A stretch of 64,000 nucleotides of DNA from Ohtaekwangia sp036503775 (GTDB lineage Bacteria; Bacteroidota; Bacteroidia; Cytophagales; Cyclobacteriaceae). The position numbers and the translations under genes are program-made. The DNA lies in NCBI GenBank assembly GCA_036503775.1, contig DASXWH010000084.1, forward strand, positions 1 to 64,000. The letters run 5' to 3'. The notes below the pieces were generated by a model that saw only the letters and a list, made by a program, of their open reading frames with translations, did no database searches and was not told where the DNA came from. Of this stretch, positions 46,401-52,540 are shown piece after piece; within the stretch, counting starts at the first letter, position 1, and each line of letters begins with the position of its first letter.

Positions 46401-46760
46401 AATCCGTACCAGCGCTACTATTACCGTTTGCGTCAGGTGGACATCAACGGCAAATCTGATTACAGCGCTGTAATTGCAATTGCTAATCAGGAGGAGTACA
46501 CGCAACGATGGGGCATATTCCCTAACCCGATTGAAAGTGATCAGCACGTTTCATTGAAGGATTATAAAACAGATGGTACAAAAACAGTTGAAGTTGTTCT
46601 TCAAACTTCTTCAGGGCAGATCATCTTCCAGCAAAAAGGCACCCTGGCACAACTCAGTGACAAACTTGATAAGTTCGCTACTGATTTAAAGAGTGGGGTA
46701 TATGTACTGCAGATCTCGGATGGAGGATATCGTGAATACTTCAGAATAGTCAGACTGTAG
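37473..46760 (+). CDS. Giant repetitive cell-surface protein with T9SS type A sorting domain (3095 residues)
   Basis: A single uninterrupted frame of 3095 residues. The N-terminal signal peptide is IQIFLSITLLLLSTGDSIAQ. The body is rich in Gly, Thr, Asn and Ser with almost no Cys, and consists of short beta strands of the type GNLTVNG, NNLTLNNA, SGTGTL, as in right-handed beta-helix adhesins. Four large units can be traced (see the repeat entry). Near 2900 a domain LPVEWLSFTGARAGNVIALN, with NWTTAQEINNDRFEIERS, precedes the CTD (about 3010-3095, IFPNPIESDQHVSL to YVLQISDGGYREYFRIV). The CTD targets it to the type IX system. Adhesion or gliding are possible roles; none is proven. It has its own terminator. 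Confidence 0.93.
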   Translation: MRMILSRLAYFLKQHPIQIFLSITLLLLSTGDSIAQAIGEYRSVASGNWNNTAIWQRNNTGGGAGWGAVGANGYPGQTAGAGQVTIQSGHAVTVNVSPANPIASLTYQANALTSSVSFNDGFTLTVTGAVTFNDPSVTLMDQTLTVGGGTLTCASITMANTNGGIETGQTNDIVVGAGGTLTVNGNITTNGAAAENTVTLNGTGTLNIAGSFTGGTFNVSNTSTVSWFGDNTNFRNQNYGNLTIEIPATAAANRTRSLTGNLTVQGNLIVQSLHASNIAFFDPAGFTLSVNGTTTLNARGNFVDSNNGGSNTFTGAVTIAANASMSSANTSDFIFVNNITNDGTLSLTNTAQILRLNGLTSQNIYGGGTFSFTNVVLNSAVNDTIFTTSDILINTNFHFALNRLLVVGANANLRIASAASITSTPGFGANCYIQLDGSTSSASQLVKMNSGDDAQWEMTFHIGTAGGGYNPVVITTVANTPDPTNGSTLGVKSIYNASIQGQLRRTFRLVVTGNAEATTFSAATFNYDQTADVSSGDAEGNYTTVWYLNATSSGTWTSIGGTITTGSDTWQPTLVAPQNTLTTGTYYFTLGAPTAYPNTWYSYQTGVWSNWQNWTLDPSGTTLVNGLNLPPQPGDEIVILNGITITNDVPGQVATSTTIQGGATLDMSNTTGNTLGTVSGSGTLRINGVTLPTGTYTTFVSALGGTFEYYNTGGTLPNGPLVSGTPTYNNLKFTNSTGSNITFTQVGNLTVNGTFEITATGAGTVTWQINDNSPVQRTIILYSDLTVGANGRISVGTGNEGAEGANNANQHILNMYGNITNNGIIKFYDASDAELNETYYGISYPIVAPNPDLHRNYLQGNAVTVNFLGTTNKTVTCNNVTDFYRFVVNKGTGQQAILTVNSANTSYFRLFGPSDFEANRTLGNAALYYSDNALSLLNGTLELTGNIDIPHLTIHNTTTRGDFPLPRNAALWLNGAGVTLRLSDLNPTPVGANDGKDGRILMAGLLRVTAGTLNGGFSKGLGSQDGGVYLQEGGTVNVWQFRAKADGTGVFSFTQTGGTLNVGYGFGLSGGTIDQYEEDYFRFDFRSTNSVFQMSGNAILNVAKSTANVGGGDDGGLFRVGSSASNYNVTGGTVNLYMGPKAAGVSYPGYINTTAPLYNLNIYEESATTETAQLQTNPLVVLNNLTINTGNTPSLITNNLNVTVGGNFIINTATTFTLGTGTLTFNGSGAQTWTNEGTITSPLTNVVVNKTTGSTLTIGSATHSTLINAAGTGTITNLTLTSGTLADNGKILTVTGTLSNSATHSGTGAIIANGPTAIGGNNGTFGNLTIQTNGDVSTNGAQSVTGNLRLLSANSSLNIGQNALTVLGNIYSDGGTTETFSVTKRIYTNGLHNAGGLTRRANTDAADVLFPVGYVTTTPALNLYTPATINVDINGGGTLGTITVRPVAGVHPNVTQTGESVAQYWRVTSSGFTGINAVVHKTYTYSTATRNNAGANYRAARYDPVAYTWNYNGSTYNSSAAPGTTIIAHGASPYTFNTAVGWNTASPTHLDGEYTAGNSAAFGAVRTFYAITAVGTPGAWNLNTTWSYTSTTGPQDVPAGAVAGTNFPGPNNPVVIGDGTNNRGVIIDNNSRTCGSLQIASGSVLDCSTFTGLNFGANTAVSGNGTLRIASVGSPTPATDPAPFPGGDFSNFLGPNGGTIEWYGAAKRLPDISTYYNLILNPDPAVSFNLPLASVAVYNDLTKSGDGFVRTDVNAARTITIGRDFTITAGSWIITNTFSTSFFVTGTTVIASGGTLSANNGGTTVHNFSTQGSITNNGTMTLNTASGTRMDITFTGTNDVVLDGSGSTTLAFVNVNKGVSQVPTVNFNSTGAVTAAINGWLVLTNGTFNFNNSGTYYIRTTNASYAIPSTAKLKVSNGTVHIIGDPDTNVNGDLADLLLAGTIEVTGGFANINTFGNDDDLNNDIEYASAGSPTIIISGGELYVNGAIRRPTSTLSGALVYNQSGGTVTVGGRNCDANNTRGVFEIENNLGSSFTMTGGTLNIRRSTSGTAYPDIYINPAVSSVSPSSTITIGMNSNTGVTSPLSMNIVPAIGNFSVINATVAQNVNMRSSSLTTQGSLLIDTNGTLTTNALDVTIGGNLTINGTYVGGTAGNFNTTTFNGTGLQTAVLSGSSTFNNMTVNKPSGNVELSGTSPRITDLNILSGTLDVGSLGLLVEGNITNNSNQISTPGTGSIIMSGTATAHTINSSNGSFNNLTLNNALIAVTTKTITVNGNMTITGALNFGTGAINRYLFIGGNQLTFGTGSSVTNPIGVTNFRFIKTNGVSSDLGVVKNWPANTVGSFTYAVGTRVNYTPVTVTLTTNAGGSGSLTVIPVDEQHPTASATGEEILNYYWIVKRDNTLAYSATGSHAYQFPTSLIGGSGGTRRGAHLDAVNLIGWTQPVGTLNTVAPNTTLTITNTLNTNLPLANGEFHYTVGTVNTLPNPITPVYSRIAGNAATVGNPAVGGNWNLATNWTLASDGTGAGLSTVPVGRPVVIRPGDRINMNIAGLRAFTTVINGTLVATTTGHNLGAISGTGTLRTTTSTLPAGTYTNFVAATGGTIEYAYAGTSTMNSRSTYNNLSIASGTAQMTNTDLILNGDLTIASGATLDNTANNRNITLAGDWTNSGTFTTPAGAGTVTFNGAANQAVTGTTAFNNLTLNKTGNLTLSGTATTTINNLLTLTSGYVIASSTHPLVFGAAATYSGGNASSFIQGPARTPLVAGGTFTYPTGSTLNGRYRPATVFNTSGLDTWTVEYVGREATLDGYTVTTMNTANIGTVSRFEYWNVTRSGASSASLTFNYGIGSYIPNIIGVLANLRVVRWNGTQWDLPPTAAGVYTQSGDQILGSVTVQNVTSFSPFTFGSTDVGSPLPVEWLSFTGARAGNVIALNWTTAQEINNDRFEIERSEDGKTFNKIGSKPSQGNSTLPQEYRHEDKNVNPYQRYYYRLRQVDINGKSDYSAVIAIANQEEYTQRWGIFPNPIESDQHVSLKDYKTDGTKTVEVVLQTSSGQIIFQQKGTLAQLSDKLDKFATDLKSGVYVLQISDGGYREYFRIVRL
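37590..46170 (+). repeat. Four large internal units in the giant surface protein
   Basis: Opening module A (pattern G-x-W-x(4-6)-W, then a Pro/Gly and an I-x-x-G strand) occurs near residues 40 (ASGNWNNTAIW), 600 (TGVWSNWQNW), 1575 (PGAWNLNTTW) and 2504 (GGNWNLATNW). Closing module B (x-P/I-x-G-x-x-Y-x-P-V/A-x-V, usually followed by YW-x-V or FRLVV) occurs near 459, 1410, 2341 and 2766. In each unit beta-helix-like text lies between A and B. A conserved piece GTYTNFVAATGGTIEY near 2590 recurs as GTYTTFVSALGGTFEY near 690. Units differ in length (about 400-970 residues) and are strongly diverged. Confidence 0.7.
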
Positions 46761-46780
46761 GACCTTCTGATTTAATAGCA

Positions 46781-46814
46781 AATAGGCTGTCTCTGATTTG
46801 AGGCAGCCTATTTT
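46781..46814 (+). terminator. Terminator of the giant surface protein gene
   Basis: AATAGGCTGTCTC (46781-46793) pairs with GAGGCAGCCTATT (from 46800) through 13 pairs including one G-T, with a six-base loop, followed by TT and an A/T-rich stretch. It lies 20 bases after the stop codon. Confidence 0.85.
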
Positions 46815-46854
46815 AATTTATATAAAGTGACGTTAGCTCACACTGATCAGAAAT

Positions 46855-46889
46855 AAAAAAGCCGTCTCTTATTATCGAGGCGGCTTTTT
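46855..46889 (-). terminator. Terminator of guaB (bidirectional)
   Basis: AAAAAGCCGTCTC and GAGGCGGCTTTTT flank an eight-base loop and give a 13-pair stem with one G-T pair. A T-run follows on either strand, so it can stop guaB transcription (minus) and back up the plus-strand terminator at 46781. Confidence 0.85.
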
Positions 46890-46900
46890 CCTTATGGGAT

Positions 46901-48373
46901 TTACTTGCGACTATAGTTTGGAGCTTCGCGTGTTATGCTGACATCGTGCGGATGACTTTCGGTAACACCTGCAGAAGTTATCTTCACAAACTTTGCCTGT
47001 TTTAACTTTTCAATATTCTTGGCACCGCAGTATCCCATTCCGGCTTTAAGTCCTCCAACCAATTGGTACAGAACTTCAGAAACAAGTCCTTTATACGGCA
47101 CGCGGCCTGATATTCCTTCCGGAACCAATTTCTTAATATCATCTTCTACATCCTGAAAGTAACGGTCTTTTGAACCATCTTCCATAGCTTCCAGTGAACC
47201 CATTCCTCTATAGCTCTTGAATTTTCTTCCTTCATAAATAATTACTTCGCCTGGAGCTTCTTCTGTACCGGCCAGAAGTGAACCAATCATTATGCTGTCT
47301 GCTCCGGCAGCAATGGCTTTCACCACATCGCCCGAGAAACGAATTCCACCGTCTGCTATAACTTTAGTCCCGGATCCTTTAAGTGCTTTAGCCGCTTCAT
47401 AAACAGCTGAAAGCTGAGGTAATCCTACGCCAGCCACAACACGGGTTGTACATATACTGCCTGGGCCAACGCCTACCTTAACGGCTGATGCTCCAATCTT
47501 AGCAAGAGCTTTTGCTGCTTCAGCCGTAGCGATGTTACCAATGATAAGATCAAGTGCTGGATACTTCTTCATCACTCGTTTGGCAGCGTCAATTACACCT
47601 TTTGAATGTCCATGGGCAGTGTCAATACTGATTACATCAACGCCTGCAATTTTAAGCGCTTCAATCCGATCCAGAATATCAGGAGTTACGCCAACAGCAG
47701 CACCAACGCTTAAGCGGCCAAATTTATCCTGGCAGGCATTCGGCTTGTTCTTCTTTTTCTGAATATCCTTGAATGTTATGAGTCCGATGAGTTTTCCTTT
47801 TTTATTTACAATCGGAAGCTTTTCAATTTTGTATTTCTTCAATGTTCCTTCAGCCTGATCAAGAGTGATACCCTCATGCGCGGTGATCAGGTTTTCTTTT
47901 GTCATGATCCGTTCAACAGGCGCATCCATGTCTTTTTGAAATCGCAGGTCACGATTGGTGATTATACCAACAAGCTTCTCATTCTGATCCACCACGGGAA
48001 TTCCCCCTATTCGGTATTCGCGCATAATCTTCTCAGCTTCACGAACAGTGGAATGAACTTCCAGTGTAATTGGGTCAAGTATTAATCCACTTTGTGAACG
48101 TTTAACCTTCCGGACCTGCTCAGCCTGCTGCTCGATCTTCATGTTCTTATGAATAAATCCCAGTCCGCCTTCAAGCGCAATACCAATGGCCAGATCAGCC
48201 TCAGTAACCGTATCCATAGCAGCCGAAACAATAGGGATGTTCAGCTTGATGTTGGGGGTAAGGTAGCTGGATGTGTTGGTCTCGCGTGGAAGTATTTCAG
48301 AGTACGCTGGAACAAGGAGCACGTCATCGTACGTGAGTGCTTCAAAAAGAAACTTGGAATTATCGAGTGGCAT
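46901..48373 (-). CDS. guaB: Inosine-5'-monophosphate dehydrogenase GuaB
   Basis: GuaB oxidises IMP to XMP with NAD, the committed step to GMP. From ATG 48373 (MPLDNSKFLFEALTYDDVLL) it has 490 residues, the normal length. A longer start at 48394 would leave only a few bases after the promoter, so I reject it. The TIM barrel begins with VPAYSEILPRE; two CBS domains interrupt it (about 95-210, GIPVVDQNEKLVGIITNRDL and KLPIVNKKGKLIGLITFKD). The catalytic loop GVGPGSICTTR with the active Cys lies near 300, and the flap YRGMGSLEAM near 405. The gene is monocistronic, divergent from rlpA. Confidence 0.97.
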   Translation of the reverse strand: MPLDNSKFLFEALTYDDVLLVPAYSEILPRETNTSSYLTPNIKLNIPIVSAAMDTVTEADLAIGIALEGGLGFIHKNMKIEQQAEQVRKVKRSQSGLILDPITLEVHSTVREAEKIMREYRIGGIPVVDQNEKLVGIITNRDLRFQKDMDAPVERIMTKENLITAHEGITLDQAEGTLKKYKIEKLPIVNKKGKLIGLITFKDIQKKKNKPNACQDKFGRLSVGAAVGVTPDILDRIEALKIAGVDVISIDTAHGHSKGVIDAAKRVMKKYPALDLIIGNIATAEAAKALAKIGASAVKVGVGPGSICTTRVVAGVGLPQLSAVYEAAKALKGSGTKVIADGGIRFSGDVVKAIAAGADSIMIGSLLAGTEEAPGEVIIYEGRKFKSYRGMGSLEAMEDGSKDRYFQDVEDDIKKLVPEGISGRVPYKGLVSEVLYQLVGGLKAGMGYCGAKNIEKLKQAKFVKITSAGVTESHPHDVSITREAPNYSRK

Positions 48374-48405
48374 GGCAAATAATTTAGGATTCATTATTTG
48401 CCGGG

Positions 48406-48435
48406 CAAAGGTATACTTTAATTATCAATCCGCAA
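48406..48435 (-). promoter_or_regulatory. guaB promoter
   Basis: On the minus strand TTG (48435-48433), a 19-base spacer and TACCTTTG (48413-48406) match the Bacteroidota consensus exactly. A start point about seven bases downstream would fall near 48399, which favours the ATG at 48373 over that at 48394. Confidence 0.7.
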
Positions 48436-48491
48436 TGTGGCGATTTTCAAATACCCCATTAAGCATATTAGCACAATGATCTTTTGAACAT

Positions 48492-48499
48492 TAAATTTG
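48492..48499 (+). promoter_or_regulatory. Candidate -7 element for rlpA
   Basis: TAAATTTG fits TAnnTTTG and ends 19 bases before the ATG at 48519. The expected -33 TTG is represented only by TTA (48468-48470) at a 21-base spacing. Confidence 0.4.
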
Positions 48500-48518
48500 C
48501 TTAATAACCTTCCAAACG

Positions 48519-49205
48519 ATGAAAAAAATATTTTTTACTTTTTTACTTCAATGCTTCGTTTTTTCCCTGGTGGCTCAGGTTCAAACCGGAAAAGCTTCTT
48601 TTTATGCCGACAAGTTTGAAGGCAGTTCAACAGCAAGCGGTGAAAAATACAAGCACAGTAAACTTACCGCAGCACACAAATCCCTGCCTTTTGGCACAAA
48701 AGTAAGAGTAACTAACCTGGCCAATAATCAATCGGTTGAGGTGATTATTAATGATCGCGGCCCCTATGTTGACGGACGAATTATCGATGTGTCTAAATCA
48801 GCTGCCGAACAACTTGGTTTTATTAATCAGGGACTGGCCGAAGTAAAAGTTGAAGTAATAGATCCCGGTGATGGCAAAGTAAGTGATCCGGGAAGACCCA
48901 TAGAACACGTAATGGTGGAGGAAAAGGAGTTTTACAATTTCGAAATTGAGCGCCTTAATAAACCAAAAGGGTTTGGTGTGCAGATCGGAACGTATCAGGA
49001 ATTGGTAAACCTGATGCGACTATCCGACAATCTTAAAAACTCCTATAAAAAAGATGTTACCGTTCAGGTCAAAATCCTCAATGGAGTAAAATACTATGGT
49101 CTTATTCTCGGACAATTTTCTTCCCGGCCAAAAGCTGAAGAATTTCGTGAAGAATTAAAAAAGAAATTCCCGGACGCCTTCATTGTGGAATACGACAGAC
49201 TGTAG
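48519..49205 (+). CDS. rlpA: RlpA-like septal-ring protein with DPBB and SPOR domains
   Basis: An exported 228-residue protein with signal peptide MKKIFFTFLLQCFVFSLVAQ. The double-psi beta-barrel (about 24-115) has GKASFYADKFEGSSTASGEK, TAAHKSLPFGTKVRVTNL and VIINDRGPYVDGRIIDVSKS, including the Asp of the lytic-transglycosylase fold. A C-terminal SPOR domain (about 150-228, KGFGVQIGTYQELVNLM) binds denuded peptidoglycan. RlpA cuts glycan strands lacking stem peptides in some bacteria; enzymatic activity is not certain in all. It is divergent from guaB and followed by the TauE-type gene after 73 bases. Confidence 0.9.
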   Translation: MKKIFFTFLLQCFVFSLVAQVQTGKASFYADKFEGSSTASGEKYKHSKLTAAHKSLPFGTKVRVTNLANNQSVEVIINDRGPYVDGRIIDVSKSAAEQLGFINQGLAEVKVEVIDPGDGKVSDPGRPIEHVMVEEKEFYNFEIERLNKPKGFGVQIGTYQELVNLMRLSDNLKNSYKKDVTVQVKILNGVKYYGLILGQFSSRPKAEEFREELKKKFPDAFIVEYDRL

Positions 49206-49278
49206 TTTTTTCTTCGTTTCTAGTTTTTCTTTCTCCAAAAAAATCTTCCATTTGTGAGCGTTACGCGCTTCACCCACC

Positions 49279-50067
49279 ATGGAAGTTATCGGATATCTGG
49301 CAGCTATTTTAATCGGACTTATTCTCGGCCTGCTGGGTGGTGGTGGCTCAATCCTGTCTATCCCGATATTAGTTTACATTTTTCAGATTGATGCGGTGAC
49401 AGCTTCTGCATACTCGCTCTTTATAGTGGGTGTAACGAGTTTTGTCGGGGCTATTCCCAAATACAAAGAACACCTCGTTAATATTCGAACGGGACTACTC
49501 TTTGGCATTCCATCCATCATCAGCATTTTCGCAACACGTAAATGGATCATTCCTGCCATTCCGGATGTTATTCTGCATACCGAATCATTTATTATCACCA
49601 AACGAATTCTGATCCTCGGGCTGTTCGCGTTGTTAATGATTCTCACATCCATTTCCATGATCAGAAACAAAAAGGAATTGCAAAACAAAGACAACCGTTT
49701 TCGCACCTTCTGGGTTGTGCTTGAAGGTATCATCATTGGTTTTCTTACAGGCCTGGTTGGTGCCGGTGGTGGTTTCCTGATCATTCCTGCGCTTGTACTA
49801 CTAACCGGGCTTCCTTTTAAAACAGCAGTAGGAACTTCTCTATTCATTATTGCTATCAATTCGCTGATCGGATTCCTGGGAGATGTATTTAATTATGCAA
49901 TGGATTGGAAATTCCTTCTGATGATAACAGCGCTCGCGGTGATTGGAATTCTGATCGGGAATTTTACCTCAAAAAAAATTTCGTCACTAAAACTGCGAAA
50001 AAGCTTTGGTTGGTTTGTGCTGCTGATGGGAACCTGGATTTTAATACGGGAACTGGCATTGACTTGA
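49279..50067 (+). CDS. TauE/SafE-type sulfite/organosulfonate exporter family protein
   Basis: A 262-residue polytopic inner-membrane protein with about eight helices. It shows the two inverted repeats of the family: GLILGLLGGGGSILSIPILV near residue 15 and GFLTGLVGAGGGFLIIPALV near 155, each with the glycine-rich signature. Such proteins export sulfite, sulfoacetate or related anions, but the substrate here cannot be told. No sulfur-metabolism gene is adjacent, so only the family is assigned. Confidence 0.9.
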   Translation: MEVIGYLAAILIGLILGLLGGGGSILSIPILVYIFQIDAVTASAYSLFIVGVTSFVGAIPKYKEHLVNIRTGLLFGIPSIISIFATRKWIIPAIPDVILHTESFIITKRILILGLFALLMILTSISMIRNKKELQNKDNRFRTFWVVLEGIIIGFLTGLVGAGGGFLIIPALVLLTGLPFKTAVGTSLFIIAINSLIGFLGDVFNYAMDWKFLLMITALAVIGILIGNFTSKKISSLKLRKSFGWFVLLMGTWILIRELALT

Positions 50068-50279
50068 GATTTTATCTCTTCCCTTAATTCATTTTTTAAG
50101 CTTCCCTCATTCCGGCTTTTGTTGTAATATTATTTACCTTAAGATGGACGAATAAACTTTGGTAAAAGAGGTTTGAACACAATGAAATTTTATTGAATCC
50201 CTGTTGTTCAAAATGGTCTTCGCCACAATGGAAATCCATGTTTTTAGTCACTTCAAAAAGTGCATGAGTCTAAAATATT

Positions 50280-50287
50280 TATCTTTG
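50280..50287 (+). promoter_or_regulatory. Candidate -7 element for the glutamate dehydrogenase-family gene
   Basis: TATCTTTG matches the consensus TAnnTTTG and is followed by a roughly 70-base leader. A -33 TTG is not evident. The surrounding 290-base gap (50068-50357) holds no reading frame or hairpin that I can support. Confidence 0.4.
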
Positions 50288-50357
50288 CAACCGTTTTAGA
50301 TCACAGAAATAAAGGTTTTTATCCGAGTTAACGAACAAAGCATTTAATCAATTTTTT

Positions 50358-51632
50358 ATGGCATACATTGAACCTGCTCCATTAAAAGATAAAGAGAATC
50401 CGTTTGAAGCGATGATGTCGCGTTTTCACATGGCATCTCAGATTCTTGGGCTTGAAGAAGAAATCTATAATGTTCTCAAGAATCCGGCCCGACAGGTCAT
50501 TGTTTCCCTGCCGGTAACTATGGATGATGGTACAATCAAAGTGTTTGAAGGCTATCGTGTTATTCACTCCACAATTTTGGGCCCTTCGAAAGGGGGCATT
50601 CGTTTTGACCCACACGTGAATCTGGATGAAGTTAAGGCATTGGCTGCCTGGATGACATGGAAGTGCGCTGTTGTAGACATACCGTATGGTGGTGCAAAAG
50701 GTGGCGTTACCTGCAATCCACGTGAAATGTCTGCCGGAGAAATTGAAAGGCTTATGCGTGCCTATACGCAGGCTATGGCCGATGTTTTTGGACCTGACCA
50801 GGATATTCCAGCCCCTGATATGGGAACCGGCCCTCGCGAAATGGCCTGGCTAATGGATCAATACTCAAGAATTCAGGGAATGACTACGCATGCCGTGGTA
50901 ACAGGAAAGCCACTGGTGATGGGAGGATCGCTGGGAAGAACAGAAGCCACCGGTCGTGGCGTAATGGTTACGGCTATGGCAGCCATGGAAAAATTAAAGA
51001 TCAATCCCTATAAAGCAACGTGCGCTGTTCAGGGATTTGGTAACGTGGGTTCATGGGCCTCCCGTTTATTGCACGAACGTGGATTGATCGTTCAGGCAAT
51101 CAGTGATCTTTCCGGAGCTTACTTTAATGAAAAGGGCATAGACATTGAAAAAGCCGGCCAATATCGTGATACCAATAAAGGATCATTGGATGGTTTTTCA
51201 GGCGCTGAGAAAATCAGCAATGATAATTTACTGACACTGCCCGTTGACCTCCTGGTACCTGCAGCAACAGAAGATGTTATCACCGGATCCAATGCGCCAA
51301 ATATCAAAGCAAAACTTATTGTTGAGGGAGCCAATGGCCCAACGTCATCCAAAGCGGATAACATCATCAATGAGAAAGGTATTATGGTGGTACCGGATAT
51401 TCTGGCCAATGCCGGAGGTGTTACTGTATCGTATTTCGAATGGGTTCAAAACCGTCTGGGCTATAAGTGGACTGCTGATCGTGTAAACCGAAGAAGTGAT
51501 CGGATCATGAAAGATGCTTTTAATAATGTCTACAAAATTTCGCAGGAATATAAAGTGCCCATGCGTATTGCAGCGTACATGGTGGCCATCGATAAAGTGG
51601 CTAAAACCTACAAGTTCCGCGGAGGCTATTAA
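50358..51632 (+). CDS. Glu/Leu/Phe/Val dehydrogenase (probable glutamate dehydrogenase)
   Basis: An amino-acid dehydrogenase of 424 residues that interconverts glutamate (or a branched-chain amino acid) with the 2-oxo acid and ammonia. Substrate-site motifs are GPSKGGIRFDP near residue 75, the catalytic Lys region KCAVVDIPYGGAKGGV near 100, and PAPDMGTGPREMAWLMDQY near 155. The Rossmann fold carries GFGNVGSWAS near 225. The length and PDMGT motif fit the roughly 420-residue hexameric GDH class. Separation from leucine dehydrogenase by eye is not certain. It follows a long leader and precedes psd on the same strand. Confidence 0.92.
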   Translation: MAYIEPAPLKDKENPFEAMMSRFHMASQILGLEEEIYNVLKNPARQVIVSLPVTMDDGTIKVFEGYRVIHSTILGPSKGGIRFDPHVNLDEVKALAAWMTWKCAVVDIPYGGAKGGVTCNPREMSAGEIERLMRAYTQAMADVFGPDQDIPAPDMGTGPREMAWLMDQYSRIQGMTTHAVVTGKPLVMGGSLGRTEATGRGVMVTAMAAMEKLKINPYKATCAVQGFGNVGSWASRLLHERGLIVQAISDLSGAYFNEKGIDIEKAGQYRDTNKGSLDGFSGAEKISNDNLLTLPVDLLVPAATEDVITGSNAPNIKAKLIVEGANGPTSSKADNIINEKGIMVVPDILANAGGVTVSYFEWVQNRLGYKWTADRVNRRSDRIMKDAFNNVYKISQEYKVPMRIAAYMVAIDKVAKTYKFRGGY

Positions 51633-51676
51633 TAGCGGATTAGCCATAATCAGTATCAATAATTCAGTAATCCGGC

Positions 51677-51684
51677 TAAATTTG
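51677..51684 (+). promoter_or_regulatory. Candidate -7 element for psd
   Basis: TAAATTTG lies 31 bases before the psd ATG and fits TAnnTTTG. No TTG is seen at -33, so support is partial. Confidence 0.35.
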
Positions 51685-51715
51685 CGGACGCAAAACTGAA
51701 TTTAAATTCACGATC

Positions 51716-52375
51716 ATGACAATTCATCGCGAAGGCCGCACCCTCTTATTTGTTTTACTGGTAATACTTTTTGCATTGAACTGGGCCATAGCTCACTTCA
51801 TGCCCGGTAATACAATCCTGCTCAATACTGTAATTGCCGTGAGCGTAATCTTCTACCTGATAATTCTGCAATTCTTTCGCAGCCCCATATTTACAATTTC
51901 AAAAAACGATAGGCATATACTTGCACCTGCTGATGGTAAGGTGGTGGTGATTGAAGAGACTGAAGAACCGGAATATCTGAAGGGGAAGCGTAAACAAATT
52001 TCCATCTTCATGTCTCCGGTAAATGTTCACGTTAATCGTATGCCTATCGGGGGATCAATCAGTTTTTACAAATATCATCCGGGTAAATACCTGGTAGCGT
52101 GGCATCCAAAATCCAGCACCGAAAATGAACGTACTACGGTTGTCGTAAAAACGAAAGAGGGTGTTGAAATATTATTCAGGCAGATTGCAGGAGCATTGGC
52201 GCGAAGAATCAAATGCTATGTAAAAGAAAATCAAAAACTGGAGCAAGGCGATGAATTCGGTTTTATAAAATTCGGTTCGCGCGTGGATATTTTTCTACCC
52301 CTTAATGCAACAGTAAAGGTGAATATTGGTCAAATAACCAAGGGTGGCCGCACCGTTATTGCCGAACTCAACTAA
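51716..52375 (+). CDS. psd: Phosphatidylserine decarboxylase (short, pyruvoyl-type)
   Basis: This enzyme forms phosphatidylethanolamine from phosphatidylserine at the membrane. The 219-residue protein belongs to the short class. N-terminal hydrophobic helices (LFVLLVILFALNWAIAHFM; TVIAVSVIFYLIILQFF) are followed by ILAPADGKVVVIEE, FMSPVNVHVNRMPIGGSI near 95 and AWHPKSSTENERT. The C-terminal self-cleavage site GFIKFGSRVDIFLP gives a Gly-Ser junction from which the pyruvoyl group arises. No pssA gene is next to it. A fatty-acid desaturase follows on the same strand after 165 bases, consistent with lipid metabolism. Confidence 0.93.
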   Translation: MTIHREGRTLLFVLLVILFALNWAIAHFMPGNTILLNTVIAVSVIFYLIILQFFRSPIFTISKNDRHILAPADGKVVVIEETEEPEYLKGKRKQISIFMSPVNVHVNRMPIGGSISFYKYHPGKYLVAWHPKSSTENERTTVVVKTKEGVEILFRQIAGALARRIKCYVKENQKLEQGDEFGFIKFGSRVDIFLPLNATVKVNIGQITKGGRTVIAELN

Positions 52376-52540
52376 TAGAAAATCCTCTTTATTCTGTAGA
52401 AACAGTACCTCTGTCATCTGTGACAAAATTTAACTGTTTGCTAACGGCTGTTAATGGCAGATAATACCTACCTTTATTGATTCTCTTTCCCTAAACCGCA
52501 GCATTTTATCGGGGAAAGTTTACTCAAATTTTTTCCGACC

